From an uncultured Pseudomonadales bacterium (GTDB taxonomy: Bacteria; Pseudomonadota; Gammaproteobacteria; Pseudomonadales; Cellvibrionaceae), in assembly GCA_947489425.1 (NCBI GenBank), contig CANLDL010000003.1:62001-126000 (forward strand): a stretch of 64,000 nt of DNA, given 5' to 3'. A model generated the notes under the pieces. The model was not told the DNA's origin. It was given only the letters and a program-made list of their open reading frames with translations, and ran no database searches. Position numbers and translations under genes: made by a program. How positions within the stretch are numbered: position 1 is the first letter of the stretch; every line of letters begins with the position of its first letter. Below are positions 25,729 to 37,906 of the stretch, piece after piece.

Positions 25729-26070
25729 TTAAGCGTCGGGGGTTGGCTTAGGAGGTAGGCGATTGCCGCTGGGGAAACTCGCGATATTATCTGTCGCTTT
25801 AATCTCTTTCACTTTACTTTCACCTTCGCGCTCTACTTCGTCAATACGAATAATAGCCTGCATGGGTATAAAGGAACGTTTAACCCCTGAGAATTCATTC
25901 TTTAGTTTTTCTTCGCCAGGATTAACAATAAGATTAGATGGCTCACCAAAAACAAACTCTTCGGCCTCAATAAAACCATACATTTCGCTTTGGTAAATAT
26001 CTTTGGCATAAATTTCGTAAATTTCGTTTTGGTTATAAAAAATAACCTTGTAAACCGGCTTACTGGACAT
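25729..26070 (-). CDS. DUF1820 family protein
   Basis: A 113-residue soluble protein. The KVIFYNQNEIYEIYAKDIYQS start, FIEAEEFVFG and FIPMQAIIRIDEVEREG segments are typical of DUF1820, a gammaproteobacterial family of unknown function often located near miaB. Divergent to miaB. Confidence 0.87.
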   Translation of the reverse strand: MSSKPVYKVIFYNQNEIYEIYAKDIYQSEMYGFIEAEEFVFGEPSNLIVNPGEEKLKNEFSGVKRSFIPMQAIIRIDEVEREGESKVKEIKATDNIASFPSGNRLPPKPTPDA

Positions 26071-26188
26071 AACAGACTCTATTAATAAACAACTTGGCTT
26101 AATATGATGCCACTAAGCTTAAAAAACAAGGGATATCCCGACAAATAATCACCATTAAACAGTGCTGTAAAAACACCCTAACACCCTC

Positions 26189-26194
26189 TATAAT
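26189..26194 (+). promoter_or_regulatory. Putative -10 element upstream of miaB
   Basis: TATAAT about 93 bp before miaB; the -35 region (TGTAAA 17 bp upstream) is weak. Downstream lies a repeat of TTTAGGGCAC at about 26240 and 26266. Confidence 0.4.
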
Positions 26195-26286
26195 CGTCCT
26201 TTACAATACCATTCATCCAGCAAAGTACTAAATTACTATTTTTAGGGCACTTTTTAGAACGCCCTTTAGGGCACTACAGCAATCAA

Positions 26287-27645
26287 ATGACCGAATCAGC
26301 ACCCCACAAAAAACTCTATATCAAGACACACGGCTGCCAGATGAATGAATACGATTCATCACGCATGAAAGATTTACTCGGTGAATCGCACAATATGGTA
26401 ACCACTGATGACCCCAGCGAGGCCGATGTACTACTTGTTAACACCTGCTCTATCCGTGAGAAAGCACAGGAAAAGCTGTTTCATCAGCTAGGTCGTTGGA
26501 AGGATTTAAAAAAGAAAAATCCCGACCTTATTATTGGTGTTGGTGGCTGCGTGGCCAGTCAAGAAGGCGATGCCATTGCTGAACGCGCCCCCTTTGTGGA
26601 CTTGATTTTTGGGCCGCAAACACTACACAGACTCCCCGAGATGATGGAGACCCCGCGCGATAACGGTGCTGTCGTGGTTGATATTACCTTTCCTGAAATC
26701 GAGAAATTTGACAACCTACCTCAACCCGAGGCCGATGGCGCCTCTGCCTTTGTCTCGATTATGGAAGGCTGCTCTAAGTATTGTACCTTTTGTGTGGTTC
26801 CCTACACCCGTGGTGAAGAAGTTAGCCGTCCAGTGACCGATGTGTTAACCGAAGTTGCGCATTTAGCCTCACAAGGTGTGCGCGAAATTAACCTGCTCGG
26901 CCAAAATGTAAATGCCTATCGCGCAGAAACCGATGACGGGCAAACCCTCGACCTAGCCGAGCTTATTACTTATGTTGCCGCTATCGATGGCATTGATCGT
27001 ATTCGCTATACCACCTCTCACCCTGTTGAGTTCTCCGATAGCTTGATTGATGTTTATGCCGATGTACCTGAGCTTGTCAGCCATATTCATCTGCCCGTGC
27101 AGAGCGGCTCAGACCGTATTTTAATGGCGATGAAACGCGGACACACAGTACTGGAATACAAATCTAAACTGCGTCGACTCAAAAAAATTCGCCCAGATAT
27201 TAGCTTTTCTTCTGATTTTATTATTGGCTTTCCTGGCGAGACTGATAAAGACTTTGAAGGCACCATGAATTTAATTCAGGACATGGATTTTGATATGTCC
27301 TTTAGCTTTATTTATAGCGCACGCCCCGGCACGCCCGCGGCCGACCTACCCGATGAAACTCCCGAAGAAATTAAAAAGCAGCGGCTGCGAATTTTACAAG
27401 ACAGAATTACTCAACAATCTCAGGCTATTAGTCGCCGCATGGTCGGTAACACCGAGCGCGTATTGGTTTCGGGTTACTCTAAAAAAGATCCCGGACAGCT
27501 CTCCGGCCGTACAGAGAACAACCGTGTGGTTAACTTTCGCTGTGACGATGCACAACTGATTGGTAAATTTGCCGATATATTAATTCAAGAGGCATTGCCC
27601 AACTCACTACGAGGTGAATTAATATCAAGCGAACTAGACAGCTAA
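26287..27645 (+). CDS. miaB: tRNA-2-methylthio-N6-dimethylallyladenosine synthase
   Basis: Radical SAM methylthiotransferase that adds the 2-methylthio group at tRNA position 37. The 452 residues have the UPF0004 domain with three Cys ([26 protein letters not shown]), the radical SAM motif [15 protein letters not shown], and a C-terminal TRAM domain. It is the first gene of the miaB-phoH-ybeY-corC-lnt cluster. Confidence 0.96.
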   Translation: MTESAPHKKLYIKTHGCQMNEYDSSRMKDLLGESHNMVTTDDPSEADVLLVNTCSIREKAQEKLFHQLGRWKDLKKKNPDLIIGVGGCVASQEGDAIAERAPFVDLIFGPQTLHRLPEMMETPRDNGAVVVDITFPEIEKFDNLPQPEADGASAFVSIMEGCSKYCTFCVVPYTRGEEVSRPVTDVLTEVAHLASQGVREINLLGQNVNAYRAETDDGQTLDLAELITYVAAIDGIDRIRYTTSHPVEFSDSLIDVYADVPELVSHIHLPVQSGSDRILMAMKRGHTVLEYKSKLRRLKKIRPDISFSSDFIIGFPGETDKDFEGTMNLIQDMDFDMSFSFIYSARPGTPAADLPDETPEEIKKQRLRILQDRITQQSQAISRRMVGNTERVLVSGYSKKDPGQLSGRTENNRVVNFRCDDAQLIGKFADILIQEALPNSLRGELISSELDS

Positions 27646-27744
27646 TGAATAACTTTAAAGTTACGGCTCACCTATAAAAGTAAGCGACTTTCAAAAAGCC
27701 ACAAACTACACTAACTAAAAAAACTTAAGGATAAAATAACTCCA

Positions 27745-28761
27745 TTGACTACGACCCAAGCTAACGAAGCTACTACTAAAGAGTATGAACTAACCCTTAG
27801 CATCGACTCCCTATCGACTCAGGAGCTTGCCAACTTATGCGGCCAATTCCAGTCTCATTTACAACAAATTGAGCAACGTCTAGATGTTAATATTTTAAAT
27901 CGTGGCAATGATTTTTTGATCAGTGGTGAAGAGTCATGCACACAGGCCGCAGGCAATATTTTACAAGCCATTAGTCTTGAGATAAGCGGCGGAAAGGATA
28001 TTCTCCCCGACGATGTACACCTGTTAATTCAACAGCATCACCCTGAGCATCAACAGCCCTTTGATGATCAAAATACGCAAGATACAAGCAGTAAAGTAGA
28101 TCCGCTCCTTACTTTACGCACCAAAAAAGGTACCGTTAAGCCTCGAGGTCGCAACCAACAGTATTATGTTCGTGCAGTACTCACTAATGATATTAATTTT
28201 GGTATTGGCCCTGCGGGTACCGGTAAAACCTACTTAGCTGTGGCGTGCGCTGTACAAGCCATATTAAACGATGAAATAGAGCGCATTTTATTGGTGAGGC
28301 CTGCCGTAGAAGCTGGCGAAAAACTAGGGTTTTTACCCGGGGATCTATCGCAAAAGGTCGACCCTTATTTGCGACCACTCTACGATGCCTTGTACGAAAT
28401 GCTTGGCTTTGAAACCGTCGATAAACTTATTGAGCGTAATATTATTGAAGTCGCTCCCCTTGCCTATATGCGTGGCCGCACCCTCAACAATGCTTTTGTG
28501 ATTTTGGACGAAAGTCAAAATACGACACGCGAACAAATGAAAATGTTCTTAACGCGCATTGGTTTTGGTACTACCGCAGTTATTAACGGCGATCCCACAC
28601 AAATCGACTTACCTCGGGGCCAACCTTCTGGTCTTAAACACGCAGCTCAAGTACTAGAGGGGGTAGAAGGCATTAGCTTCACTCACTTCACCTCTAAGGA
28701 TGTTGTGCGCCACCCATTAGTACAAAAAATTGTCGATGCCTACGATAAGGCCGATCAATGA
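27745..28761 (+). CDS. ybeZ: PhoH family ATPase
   Basis: A 338-residue ATPase of the PhoH/YbeZ type, a partner of YbeY in ribosome RNA processing. The Walker A motif is GPAGTGKTYLAV and Walker B is AFVILDESQNTT, followed by GDPTQIDLPRG. It probably starts at TTG 27745 with AAGGATAA upstream. The stop overlaps ybeY by 4 bp (ATGA). Confidence 0.92.
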   Translation: MTTTQANEATTKEYELTLSIDSLSTQELANLCGQFQSHLQQIEQRLDVNILNRGNDFLISGEESCTQAAGNILQAISLEISGGKDILPDDVHLLIQQHHPEHQQPFDDQNTQDTSSKVDPLLTLRTKKGTVKPRGRNQQYYVRAVLTNDINFGIGPAGTGKTYLAVACAVQAILNDEIERILLVRPAVEAGEKLGFLPGDLSQKVDPYLRPLYDALYEMLGFETVDKLIERNIIEVAPLAYMRGRTLNNAFVILDESQNTTREQMKMFLTRIGFGTTAVINGDPTQIDLPRGQPSGLKHAAQVLEGVEGISFTHFTSKDVVRHPLVQKIVDAYDKADQ

Positions 28762-29225
28762 GCGAGACTCTAGGCGGCATAGAAGTTGATCTGCAAAATG
28801 CAGCTGACAGCCCAATACCCAACCAACAAGAGTTTTTAAAGTGGGTAAGCCTAGCTTGCGGGCAGCAAAAACCTACTGCTGAGGTCAGCATTCGTGTTGT
28901 CGAAAAAGACGAAAGCCAAGCACTCAACAAGCAATATCGAGATAAAGACAAACCCACCAATGTGCTCTCGTTTCCTGCCGAGTTCCCCGAAGGCGTAGAC
29001 ATCCCCTTTTTAGGCGACCTTGTTATTTGCGCACCTATTGTTGTTAGCGAAGCACTCGAGCAACATAAAACCGTAGAGTCACACTGGGCACATATGGTGA
29101 TTCATGGCACATTACACCTATTGGGCTATGATCATATAGAGGACAATGAGGCAGAAGAAATGGAAGCACTTGAGACAAGTTTGCTTCAAAAGCTTGGCCA
29201 TAAATGCCCCTATACAACAGATTAA
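28758..29225 (+). CDS. ybeY: Endoribonuclease/rRNA maturation factor YbeY
   Basis: A 155-residue metal-dependent single-strand RNase for 16S rRNA maturation and ribosome quality control. The zinc motif HMVIHGTLHLLGYDH and the conserved PTNVLSFPAE segment are intact. It overlaps ybeZ by 4 bp, indicating translational coupling. Confidence 0.94.
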   Translation: MSETLGGIEVDLQNAADSPIPNQQEFLKWVSLACGQQKPTAEVSIRVVEKDESQALNKQYRDKDKPTNVLSFPAEFPEGVDIPFLGDLVICAPIVVSEALEQHKTVESHWAHMVIHGTLHLLGYDHIEDNEAEEMEALETSLLQKLGHKCPYTTD

Positions 29226-29348
29226 TCATTTTATGAGACTTTAGCGTCTGTTAAGTAAGATTTCCTAGGTAATAAACGCATATTTGATAGTAGACGCCGC
29301 GCTCAGTCACTGCTAACATTTATGTCCATCCACTATTTATGACGATTA

Positions 29349-30197
29349 ATGAACGACGAACCTCCAAGTAGTAACGGCCAAGACAAATCTTGGCTTGAAC
29401 GTCTGGCCTCTTCATTCTCAAGCGAGCCCAAATCTCAAGAAGAACTACTTGAGGTCATCCGCGAAGCAGCCTCAAATCAGTTATTAGATCAAGAAGCCTT
29501 TGGCATTATTCAGGGTGCTCTTGGCGTATCGGCATTGCAAGCTCGCGAGATCATGATTCCTCGCTCACAAATGGTAACGGTAAACGTTAATGAGCCTCCA
29601 GAGGAATTCCTACCTAAGGTTATCGAATCTGGCCACTCTCGCTTCCCTGTCATTGGCGAAAACAGTGACGACATAAAAGGCATATTGCTTGCAAAAGACC
29701 TTCTACCTCTTATTCTCAAGGGGCATAAAGACTTTACGCTAGAATCTGTCATTCGTAATGCCACGATCATCCCCGAAAGTAAGCGACTTAATATTTTATT
29801 GCGTGAATTTCGAGAAAACCGCTACCATATGGCATTAGTGATTGACGAGTATGGTGGTATATCGGGGCTTATTACCATTGAGGATATTCTAGAAGAAATC
29901 GTGGGTGAAATCAGCGATGAAACCGACGACGAAAATGACGACGTTTTTATTCGCAAAGTCGATGATGATGACTACATAGTAAAAGCATTAACTCCGATAG
30001 AAGAGTTTAACGACTACTTTAACAGCGGCTTTAGTGATGAAGAATTTGATACCGTCGGCGGCCTTGTTATGCAAAATTTTGGGCACCTACCAAAACGCAA
30101 TGAGGTAACAGAGCTAGATAGCTTCTCTTTTAGAGTATTGTACTCTGACAACCGACAAATACATTTACTGCGCTTAACACCGCCCAGCGCCAAATAA
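29349..30197 (+). CDS. corC: CorC/YbeX family CBS-domain protein
   Basis: A 282-residue cytoplasmic protein with a CBS domain pair (about 65-190, including IMIPRSQMVTV and VIDEYGGISGLITIEDILEEIVGEI) and a C-terminal CorC/HlyC domain. It is linked to magnesium/cobalt transport and, in E. coli, to ribosome maturation. 123 bp after ybeY, 12 bp before lnt. Confidence 0.92.
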   Translation: MNDEPPSSNGQDKSWLERLASSFSSEPKSQEELLEVIREAASNQLLDQEAFGIIQGALGVSALQAREIMIPRSQMVTVNVNEPPEEFLPKVIESGHSRFPVIGENSDDIKGILLAKDLLPLILKGHKDFTLESVIRNATIIPESKRLNILLREFRENRYHMALVIDEYGGISGLITIEDILEEIVGEISDETDDENDDVFIRKVDDDDYIVKALTPIEEFNDYFNSGFSDEEFDTVGGLVMQNFGHLPKRNEVTELDSFSFRVLYSDNRQIHLLRLTPPSAK

Positions 30198-30209
30198 TTT
30201 ATAGTTAAC

Positions 30210-31694
30210 ATGCGCCCACTACTCTTGCTTTTTTTAAGTGTTTTCGCTGGCGCATTAACAACGCTAGCTATCCCCCCCTTTAATTTCCCATGGCTGAGTA
30301 TTCTCACGCTTGCTGTATTTGCCTATGTACTTCAGCAACAGCACACTAAAAAGCAATTATTATCACACGCCTTTTTATTTGGCTTGGGCTTTTTTGGTAC
30401 AGGCGTCTCTTGGGTTTTTATTAGTATTAACGAATTTGGCGGAGCACCACCACCTCTAGCAGCATTAATGACTAGTGCCTTTGTAGCAACAATAGCCATA
30501 ATATTTGCACTGCCTTTTATTTTGATAAAGTTCTTTAGGGCATCTGAGTGGCGTCTACTTTTAGGCTTTCCTGTTGTCTGGGTATTGAGTGAATGGTTAC
30601 GTGGCTGGATCTTTACCGGCTTTCCTTGGCTTTATGTAGGCTATAGTCAACTATCAACGCCATTGGTGGGTTGGGCTCCTATTGGCGGCGTACTTTTTGT
30701 TAGTTTATTAACAGCATTCACAAGTAGTATGATTGCCAACATCTGCTTAAAATCGAGTCAATTAAATCCTAAATTATTATCTGCTTTGGTTGTTATTATT
30801 TTTTGGAGTGAAGGCAAAGCGCTACAAGATGTTGAATGGACTGAACCCGCCGGAGAAGAAATAGCCGTCGGCATTATCCAGCCCAATATATCACAGACAC
30901 TTAAATGGGCACCGGAGTACCGACAACCCACACTCGATATTTTAAGTTCACTTTCTGACAATCTTTGGAACAACGACTTGGTAGTATGGCCTGAGGCCGC
31001 TATACCTGATGTGTACTCTCAGTCTCAGAATTTCTTAGGCAAAATGCATCAAAAAGCAAGCGATACTAATACGGCATTAATCACTGGAATTCTTTACGAT
31101 GACCAGCAAAAATACTTTAATAGCTTGATCGGTTTAGGAGAAGCAGCTGGTATATATTCTAAACAACGCCTTGTACCTTTTGGCGAGTATGTGCCACTGG
31201 AGTCAATGCTGCGTGGCCTAATTGAATTCTTTGATCTTCCTGCCTCGATTATTTCTATTGGACCTGCGAACCAATCTGCGATTCAAACGAATCAATACCG
31301 TATAGCCAGTGCGATTTGTTACGAGATTGTCTACCCGTCACTGATTGCAACGCTTGCAAAAAACTCTCATTTTATTATTACCGTCAGTAACGATGCGTGG
31401 TTTGGAGAATCAATAGGACCATTACAGCATTTTCATATGGCACGTATGCGCGCAATAGAGACTGGCCGTTATGTTATTCGCTCTACCAATAATGGTGTCA
31501 GTGCCATCATCGCACCCAACGGCGACATTAATTCTCAAAGCGACCAATTTATTAAAACCTATCTAGAAGGGAAAGCAACACCGATGAAAGGCAATACGCC
31601 CTACTTGATCTGGAAAGATTACTTAACGCTCTCTTTTTTATTTTTGATCACAGCCTTGCTGATTTTTCTCGAAAGAAAAAGTGATAATAAGTAA
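30210..31694 (+). CDS. lnt: Apolipoprotein N-acyltransferase
   Basis: Adds the third acyl chain to lipoproteins in the inner membrane. The 494 residues have about eight membrane segments and a nitrilase domain with catalytic Glu in VVWPEAAIPD, Lys in YSKQRLVPFGEYVP and Cys in ASAICYEIVYP. It closes the miaB cluster. Confidence 0.94.
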   Translation: MRPLLLLFLSVFAGALTTLAIPPFNFPWLSILTLAVFAYVLQQQHTKKQLLSHAFLFGLGFFGTGVSWVFISINEFGGAPPPLAALMTSAFVATIAIIFALPFILIKFFRASEWRLLLGFPVVWVLSEWLRGWIFTGFPWLYVGYSQLSTPLVGWAPIGGVLFVSLLTAFTSSMIANICLKSSQLNPKLLSALVVIIFWSEGKALQDVEWTEPAGEEIAVGIIQPNISQTLKWAPEYRQPTLDILSSLSDNLWNNDLVVWPEAAIPDVYSQSQNFLGKMHQKASDTNTALITGILYDDQQKYFNSLIGLGEAAGIYSKQRLVPFGEYVPLESMLRGLIEFFDLPASIISIGPANQSAIQTNQYRIASAICYEIVYPSLIATLAKNSHFIITVSNDAWFGESIGPLQHFHMARMRAIETGRYVIRSTNNGVSAIIAPNGDINSQSDQFIKTYLEGKATPMKGNTPYLIWKDYLTLSFLFLITALLIFLERKSDNK

Positions 31695-31735
31695 ATGAGC
31701 AGAAAGAAAATAAAAAAATTTATTAAGCCCAAATT

Positions 31736-31776
31736 AGATTCAGTGAATTGATGGCTATGCAATCAATGAATCTTTA
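31736..31776 (+). terminator. Hairpin terminator after lnt
   Basis: AGATTCA (31736-31742) and TGAATCT (31767-31773), with inner TTGAT/ATCAA pairing, followed by TTT. It overlaps the end of the convergent small gene. Confidence 0.5.
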
Positions 31777-32120
31777 AACAAGTCACTTAGGTAGGATTTT
31801 TTTTGCAAAGATAAAGCCGAGAATTGACTATCAACTGGAGTATCTCCAACCCAACTAAATTTCCAGTCATACCATACCTCACTTTTTTCTTTTTCCTTAC
31901 GGATCTCGACTAAAGAAAAACCTTGAGCAAGAGCTTGATAAGTCTGTCGCAATTGATGAGCGATATATTCAGCGTTTTTTGCAAACATTGAGGCGTGCGT
32001 GTTTTTAGGCAATGTCAGTAGAACACATGTATGCTCAGCCGAGACTTTTAATGGATGTATCAATACATCTATTGCTTCACCTAAACGATTCTTTACCGAT
32101 ACTGTTCTAAATGGGTGCAT
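31755..32120 (-). CDS. Hypothetical protein
   Basis: A 121-residue soluble protein, unrecognised. It has a beta-rich first half (FRTVSVKNRLGEAIDVLIHPL) and a helical middle (AKNAEYIAHQLRQTYQAL). ATG at 32120. It lies convergent to lnt and upstream of a 240-bp region with no gene. Confidence 0.6.
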   Translation of the reverse strand: MHPFRTVSVKNRLGEAIDVLIHPLKVSAEHTCVLLTLPKNTHASMFAKNAEYIAHQLRQTYQALAQGFSLVEIRKEKEKSEVWYDWKFSWVGDTPVDSQFSALSLQKKSYLSDLFKDSLIA

Positions 32121-32359
32121 AACTTTACTTCGAAATCAACTCACTTATTGGACAACTCTGTTGACTTTTAAAGCCACAAACAACGGCATAAAAGACAAAT
32201 TTCAACGCAGTATAATGAAATAAAATAAAGAGTGAAATAGAAAAACCAATAAGATTCAGGGAATATAAAAATATGATAAGTAGTCTTACCTTTTTAAATA
32301 CAAAAAATTTAAAAATGAACTTTTTAGACTCATAAGCTGCACTTTCTCATGAAAATCAT

Positions 32360-33152
32360 TTATCGCAATTGATAAACTAAAAGCCCTAGATATTCATGTA
32401 ACGCAATAGAGCTCCTATTAAGAGAGCTCGCTCGAGGAAGCCAATCGTCCCACCAGCCATACCAAGCCCTCCCTTTAGACTGTAAACGAGCACTAAAAAA
32501 ACCCGTTGCCATGGGTATAACATCAACACCTGAGCGCTCAAAGGCATACCGTGCGCGGCGCATATGGTAAGCATGCGTCACCAGTAATACCCTAGTGAAA
32601 TTATTTTCCTTTAAAAGCTCTGCAGTATTGTGTGCATTTTGCCATGTGTCACGGCTCGCAGATTCTGTGATGATATGCTCAATAGAAAATTCTTGCTTTA
32701 GTAACTCTGCTGCCATTTGCGCCTCGGAAACACGCTCATAAGGCCTCACTACGCCACCAGAGACTATAAATAGGCAATTGCTTAGCACCCGTATCTACAC
32801 GCTTACGCACAAGGTGAGCACCATAGCGTACCCGCCATAATGCCTGATGGCTCAACTGGTCTTGCCCATTAAATTCAGGCGCTAAGCGCAACCGGCCACT
32901 ACCCAATACGATCACAGCATCTGCTTTGGATTGCTCGGCTAGCGATGCTTGTTTAACAAAAGGGGATTCCAACCAAACAAATAACGAGTCGCTGACAATT
33001 GGCATGGATAAAAGCAACAAACTCAACACTGCAAAACCTAGGGACAATTTTGCCAACAACTTGAAGCGCCGCCAGTAAACCCATGCAAAAAAGATCATTA
33101 AAATCTGTATTGCCGGGGGTAGTATCAGAGTTTTAAATAGAGTAACCAGCAA
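32360..33152 (-). pseudogene. ElyC/YdcF-like (DUF218) gene with a +1 frameshift
   Basis: Two overlapping frames together encode one DUF218 protein of about 264 residues: two N-terminal membrane helices (LFKTLILPPAIQILMIFFAW and the next), ADAVIVLGSGR, then VSGGVV, ESASRDTWQNAHNTAELL and VTHAYHMRRARYAF. The frame breaks near 32766-32771, where minus-strand CCTATTTATAGTC would read PIIVSGG if one T were missing. Either an inactivating mutation or an assembly error. TTG 33152 is 6 bp after GGAG. ElyC-type proteins act in envelope glycan or peptidoglycan homeostasis. Confidence 0.8.
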
Positions 33153-33248
33153 TTTTGACTCCAAGCCGTTACTGTCGGCGATAATATCTGTGTACTTATT
33201 CGTACCCTAGGCTCTTATTAACTATCGCTTAGGTGGCACGATTGGGCG

Positions 33249-33254
33249 TATAAT
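33249..33254 (+). promoter_or_regulatory. Putative -10 of leuS promoter
   Basis: GCGTATAATGG about 40 bp before leuS; a good -10 but no clear -35 at 17 bp. Confidence 0.4.
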
Positions 33255-33278
33255 GGCCCATTAATTTTTATATTTTAA

Positions 33279-35897
<2,619 letters not shown>

Positions 35898-35933
35898 ATA
35901 AATACTATTGAGATACTTAGCGGACACCCGATT

Positions 35934-36446
35934 ATGAACAAACTCTTGCGCCTTACCACTGTTACTTGTTTCGCTCTACTATTAGCCAGCTGTAGTGGTT
36001 GGCATCTGCGTGGTAGTGAAAATGCTGGTCTATCACTTAACAGTCGCATTTTTTTGAGTGGGCAAACTAGCGAAACTTATCGCATTGTCGAACAAAGCCT
36101 AAGTCGCAAAGGCCTACTTGACTCTGCATTTAATAGTGACTTGTTTGTCACAATTGATAACGAGAGAATTACCCGCCGAAGCGCGTCGGTTAACTCTGAT
36201 TCAACCACCGCTGAATTTGAACTCACATTAAAAATCAATTACGACATTCGCGATAACAAAAAGAAAATATTGCGCCCCAAGACCGAAATAGAGCTAGTAC
36301 GCTCCTATAACTTTAACCAAAACGATATTAGCAGTGGCGATAAGGAAGACGCCATATTGCGCAAAGATTTACGACGAGCCGCTGCAAGGCAAATTATTCA
36401 GCAATTGACAATTCTCGATAGAATTAGAAATCAAACAAGTGAATAA
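35934..36446 (+). CDS. lptE: LPS-assembly lipoprotein LptE
   Basis: A 170-residue outer-membrane lipoprotein that plugs LptD for LPS export. Lipobox LASC (Cys20), then GWHLRGS, and the conserved gene position between leuS and holA support this. 36 bp after leuS. Confidence 0.9.
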   Translation: MNKLLRLTTVTCFALLLASCSGWHLRGSENAGLSLNSRIFLSGQTSETYRIVEQSLSRKGLLDSAFNSDLFVTIDNERITRRSASVNSDSTTAEFELTLKINYDIRDNKKKILRPKTEIELVRSYNFNQNDISSGDKEDAILRKDLRRAAARQIIQQLTILDRIRNQTSE

Positions 36447-36458
36447 GTAGAGCATTAC

Positions 36459-37508
36459 ATGGGCAAACTACGTATCGACCAGCTTGGTAGACACTTGCAA
36501 CAGGAGTTAGCACCTGTCTACTTAGTGAGTGGTGATGAGACATTACTGGTCGAAGAGAGTAGCGATGAAATAAGGCGTAAAGCTTTTAATAACGGCCATA
36601 CAGAAAGAGAACGCTATTTTGTCGACAAGCAATTTGACTGGTCTCAATTACTGACAGCATCGAGTAATTTATCGCTCTTTAGTGAAAAGAAAATTATAGA
36701 ATTACGTTTTGAGAAGCCTAAACCAGGTGATAAAGGCAGCAAAGCTATTTGCGAATACTTAAGCAACCCAAACCCCGACAATTGCCTAGTGATAGTAACG
36801 CCTAAATTAGATGCAGGTACAGGGCGCAGTAAATGGGTTAAACTGATAGAGAAACAAGGTACGTGGCTACCAATATGGCCGATATCACGTGCACAATTGC
36901 CCCGCTGGCTAGATCAGCGCATTAAAAAAATAGGATTAACGGCCGATAGCAATAGTATCGAGTTATTGGCGACACGCACCGAAGGTAATTTATTAGCTGC
37001 GCACCAAGAGCTAGAAAAGCTTAAATTACTAAGTGTAGACGGTTATTTGACACCAGAATTAATTGCTGGCGCCGTTGCTGACAGCGCTCGCTACGATGTA
37101 TTTGGACTGATAGATAAAATATTACTGGGTGACTCTCGCGAGGCTGTTAAGAACCTACAGGGGTTGAAAACCGAAGGCACAGAGCCCACAGTTATTTTAT
37201 GGGCACTAGCGCGTGAGATACGCTCTCTTATTGCGGTAAGTAATAATATTGAACAAGGTCAAAACTTTAACTGGGCTGCCAAACAAGCCGGCGTATGGGA
37301 AAAACGCCAAGGGCTTTTTCAGCAAGCTTTACGTCGGTTAGATATTAAAACATTGCACCGCCTACTTAGGCAGGCAAATATTATCGACAAATCCATCAAA
37401 GGTTTACATAGCATGAAACCATGGGATGGCTTATTAGATATTGTTCTTAATTTTACTAACTCACAAAGCCTTAACGAAACTAACTTACGGTTATCGCTAC
37501 AGTCATAA
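36459..37508 (+). CDS. holA: DNA polymerase III delta subunit
   Basis: A 349-residue clamp-loader delta subunit. PVYLVSGDETLLVEESSDEIR at the start and the KLLSVDG...ELIAGAVADSARYDVFGLIDKIL segment are characteristic. 12 bp after lptE, so co-transcribed. Confidence 0.93.
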   Translation: MGKLRIDQLGRHLQQELAPVYLVSGDETLLVEESSDEIRRKAFNNGHTERERYFVDKQFDWSQLLTASSNLSLFSEKKIIELRFEKPKPGDKGSKAICEYLSNPNPDNCLVIVTPKLDAGTGRSKWVKLIEKQGTWLPIWPISRAQLPRWLDQRIKKIGLTADSNSIELLATRTEGNLLAAHQELEKLKLLSVDGYLTPELIAGAVADSARYDVFGLIDKILLGDSREAVKNLQGLKTEGTEPTVILWALAREIRSLIAVSNNIEQGQNFNWAAKQAGVWEKRQGLFQQALRRLDIKTLHRLLRQANIIDKSIKGLHSMKPWDGLLDIVLNFTNSQSLNETNLRLSLQS

Positions 37509-37544
37509 AACGCTACCGTTTTACTATTTATTTATCGCCATATT

Positions 37545-37859
37545 ATGATTCAAAAATTAAAGACAAAACAGGAAGTCCGCGAAGAAATGGAGCGAGAAAT
37601 CTCCCAATACCTTAATGGTGGCGGAGAGATAAATAAAGTACAGCAAGGGATGAGTGGGCGCGAAAATAACAGTAATTTAAACCAAACAATTCCCTTTGTA
37701 GAGGGAGAAAAGCAAACACGCACACCATTAACTCAAACAGTGAAAGACCTTGACGAGCGTAAAAGCAAGAAAAAAACTGTAACTCCAGCAGTACACAAGC
37801 CCAGAAAAAAAATTATCTATGATGATTTTGGGGAAGCCATCCGGGAAATTTGGGAATAG
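37545..37859 (+). CDS. Small charged protein (SutA-like N-terminal motif)
   Basis: A 104-residue, highly charged, probably disordered protein. The first 35 residues (REEMEREISQYLNGGGEI) resemble the helix in the RNA-polymerase-binding protein SutA, and the end IIYDDFGEAIREIWE is strongly conserved in relatives by my recollection. Function unproven. 36 bp after holA, same strand. Confidence 0.65.
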   Translation: MIQKLKTKQEVREEMEREISQYLNGGGEINKVQQGMSGRENNSNLNQTIPFVEGEKQTRTPLTQTVKDLDERKSKKKTVTPAVHKPRKKIIYDDFGEAIREIWE

Positions 37860-37882
37860 CTCAAAAATAACTAATTCCCAAA
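37849..37882. terminator. Possible bidirectional hairpin
   Basis: TTTGGGAAT (37849-37857) pairs with ATTCCCAAA (37874-37882) between two convergent genes. No clear T run. Confidence 0.35.
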
Positions 37883-37906
37883 CGCACTCTCTATTTTTAT
37901 CTAAAT

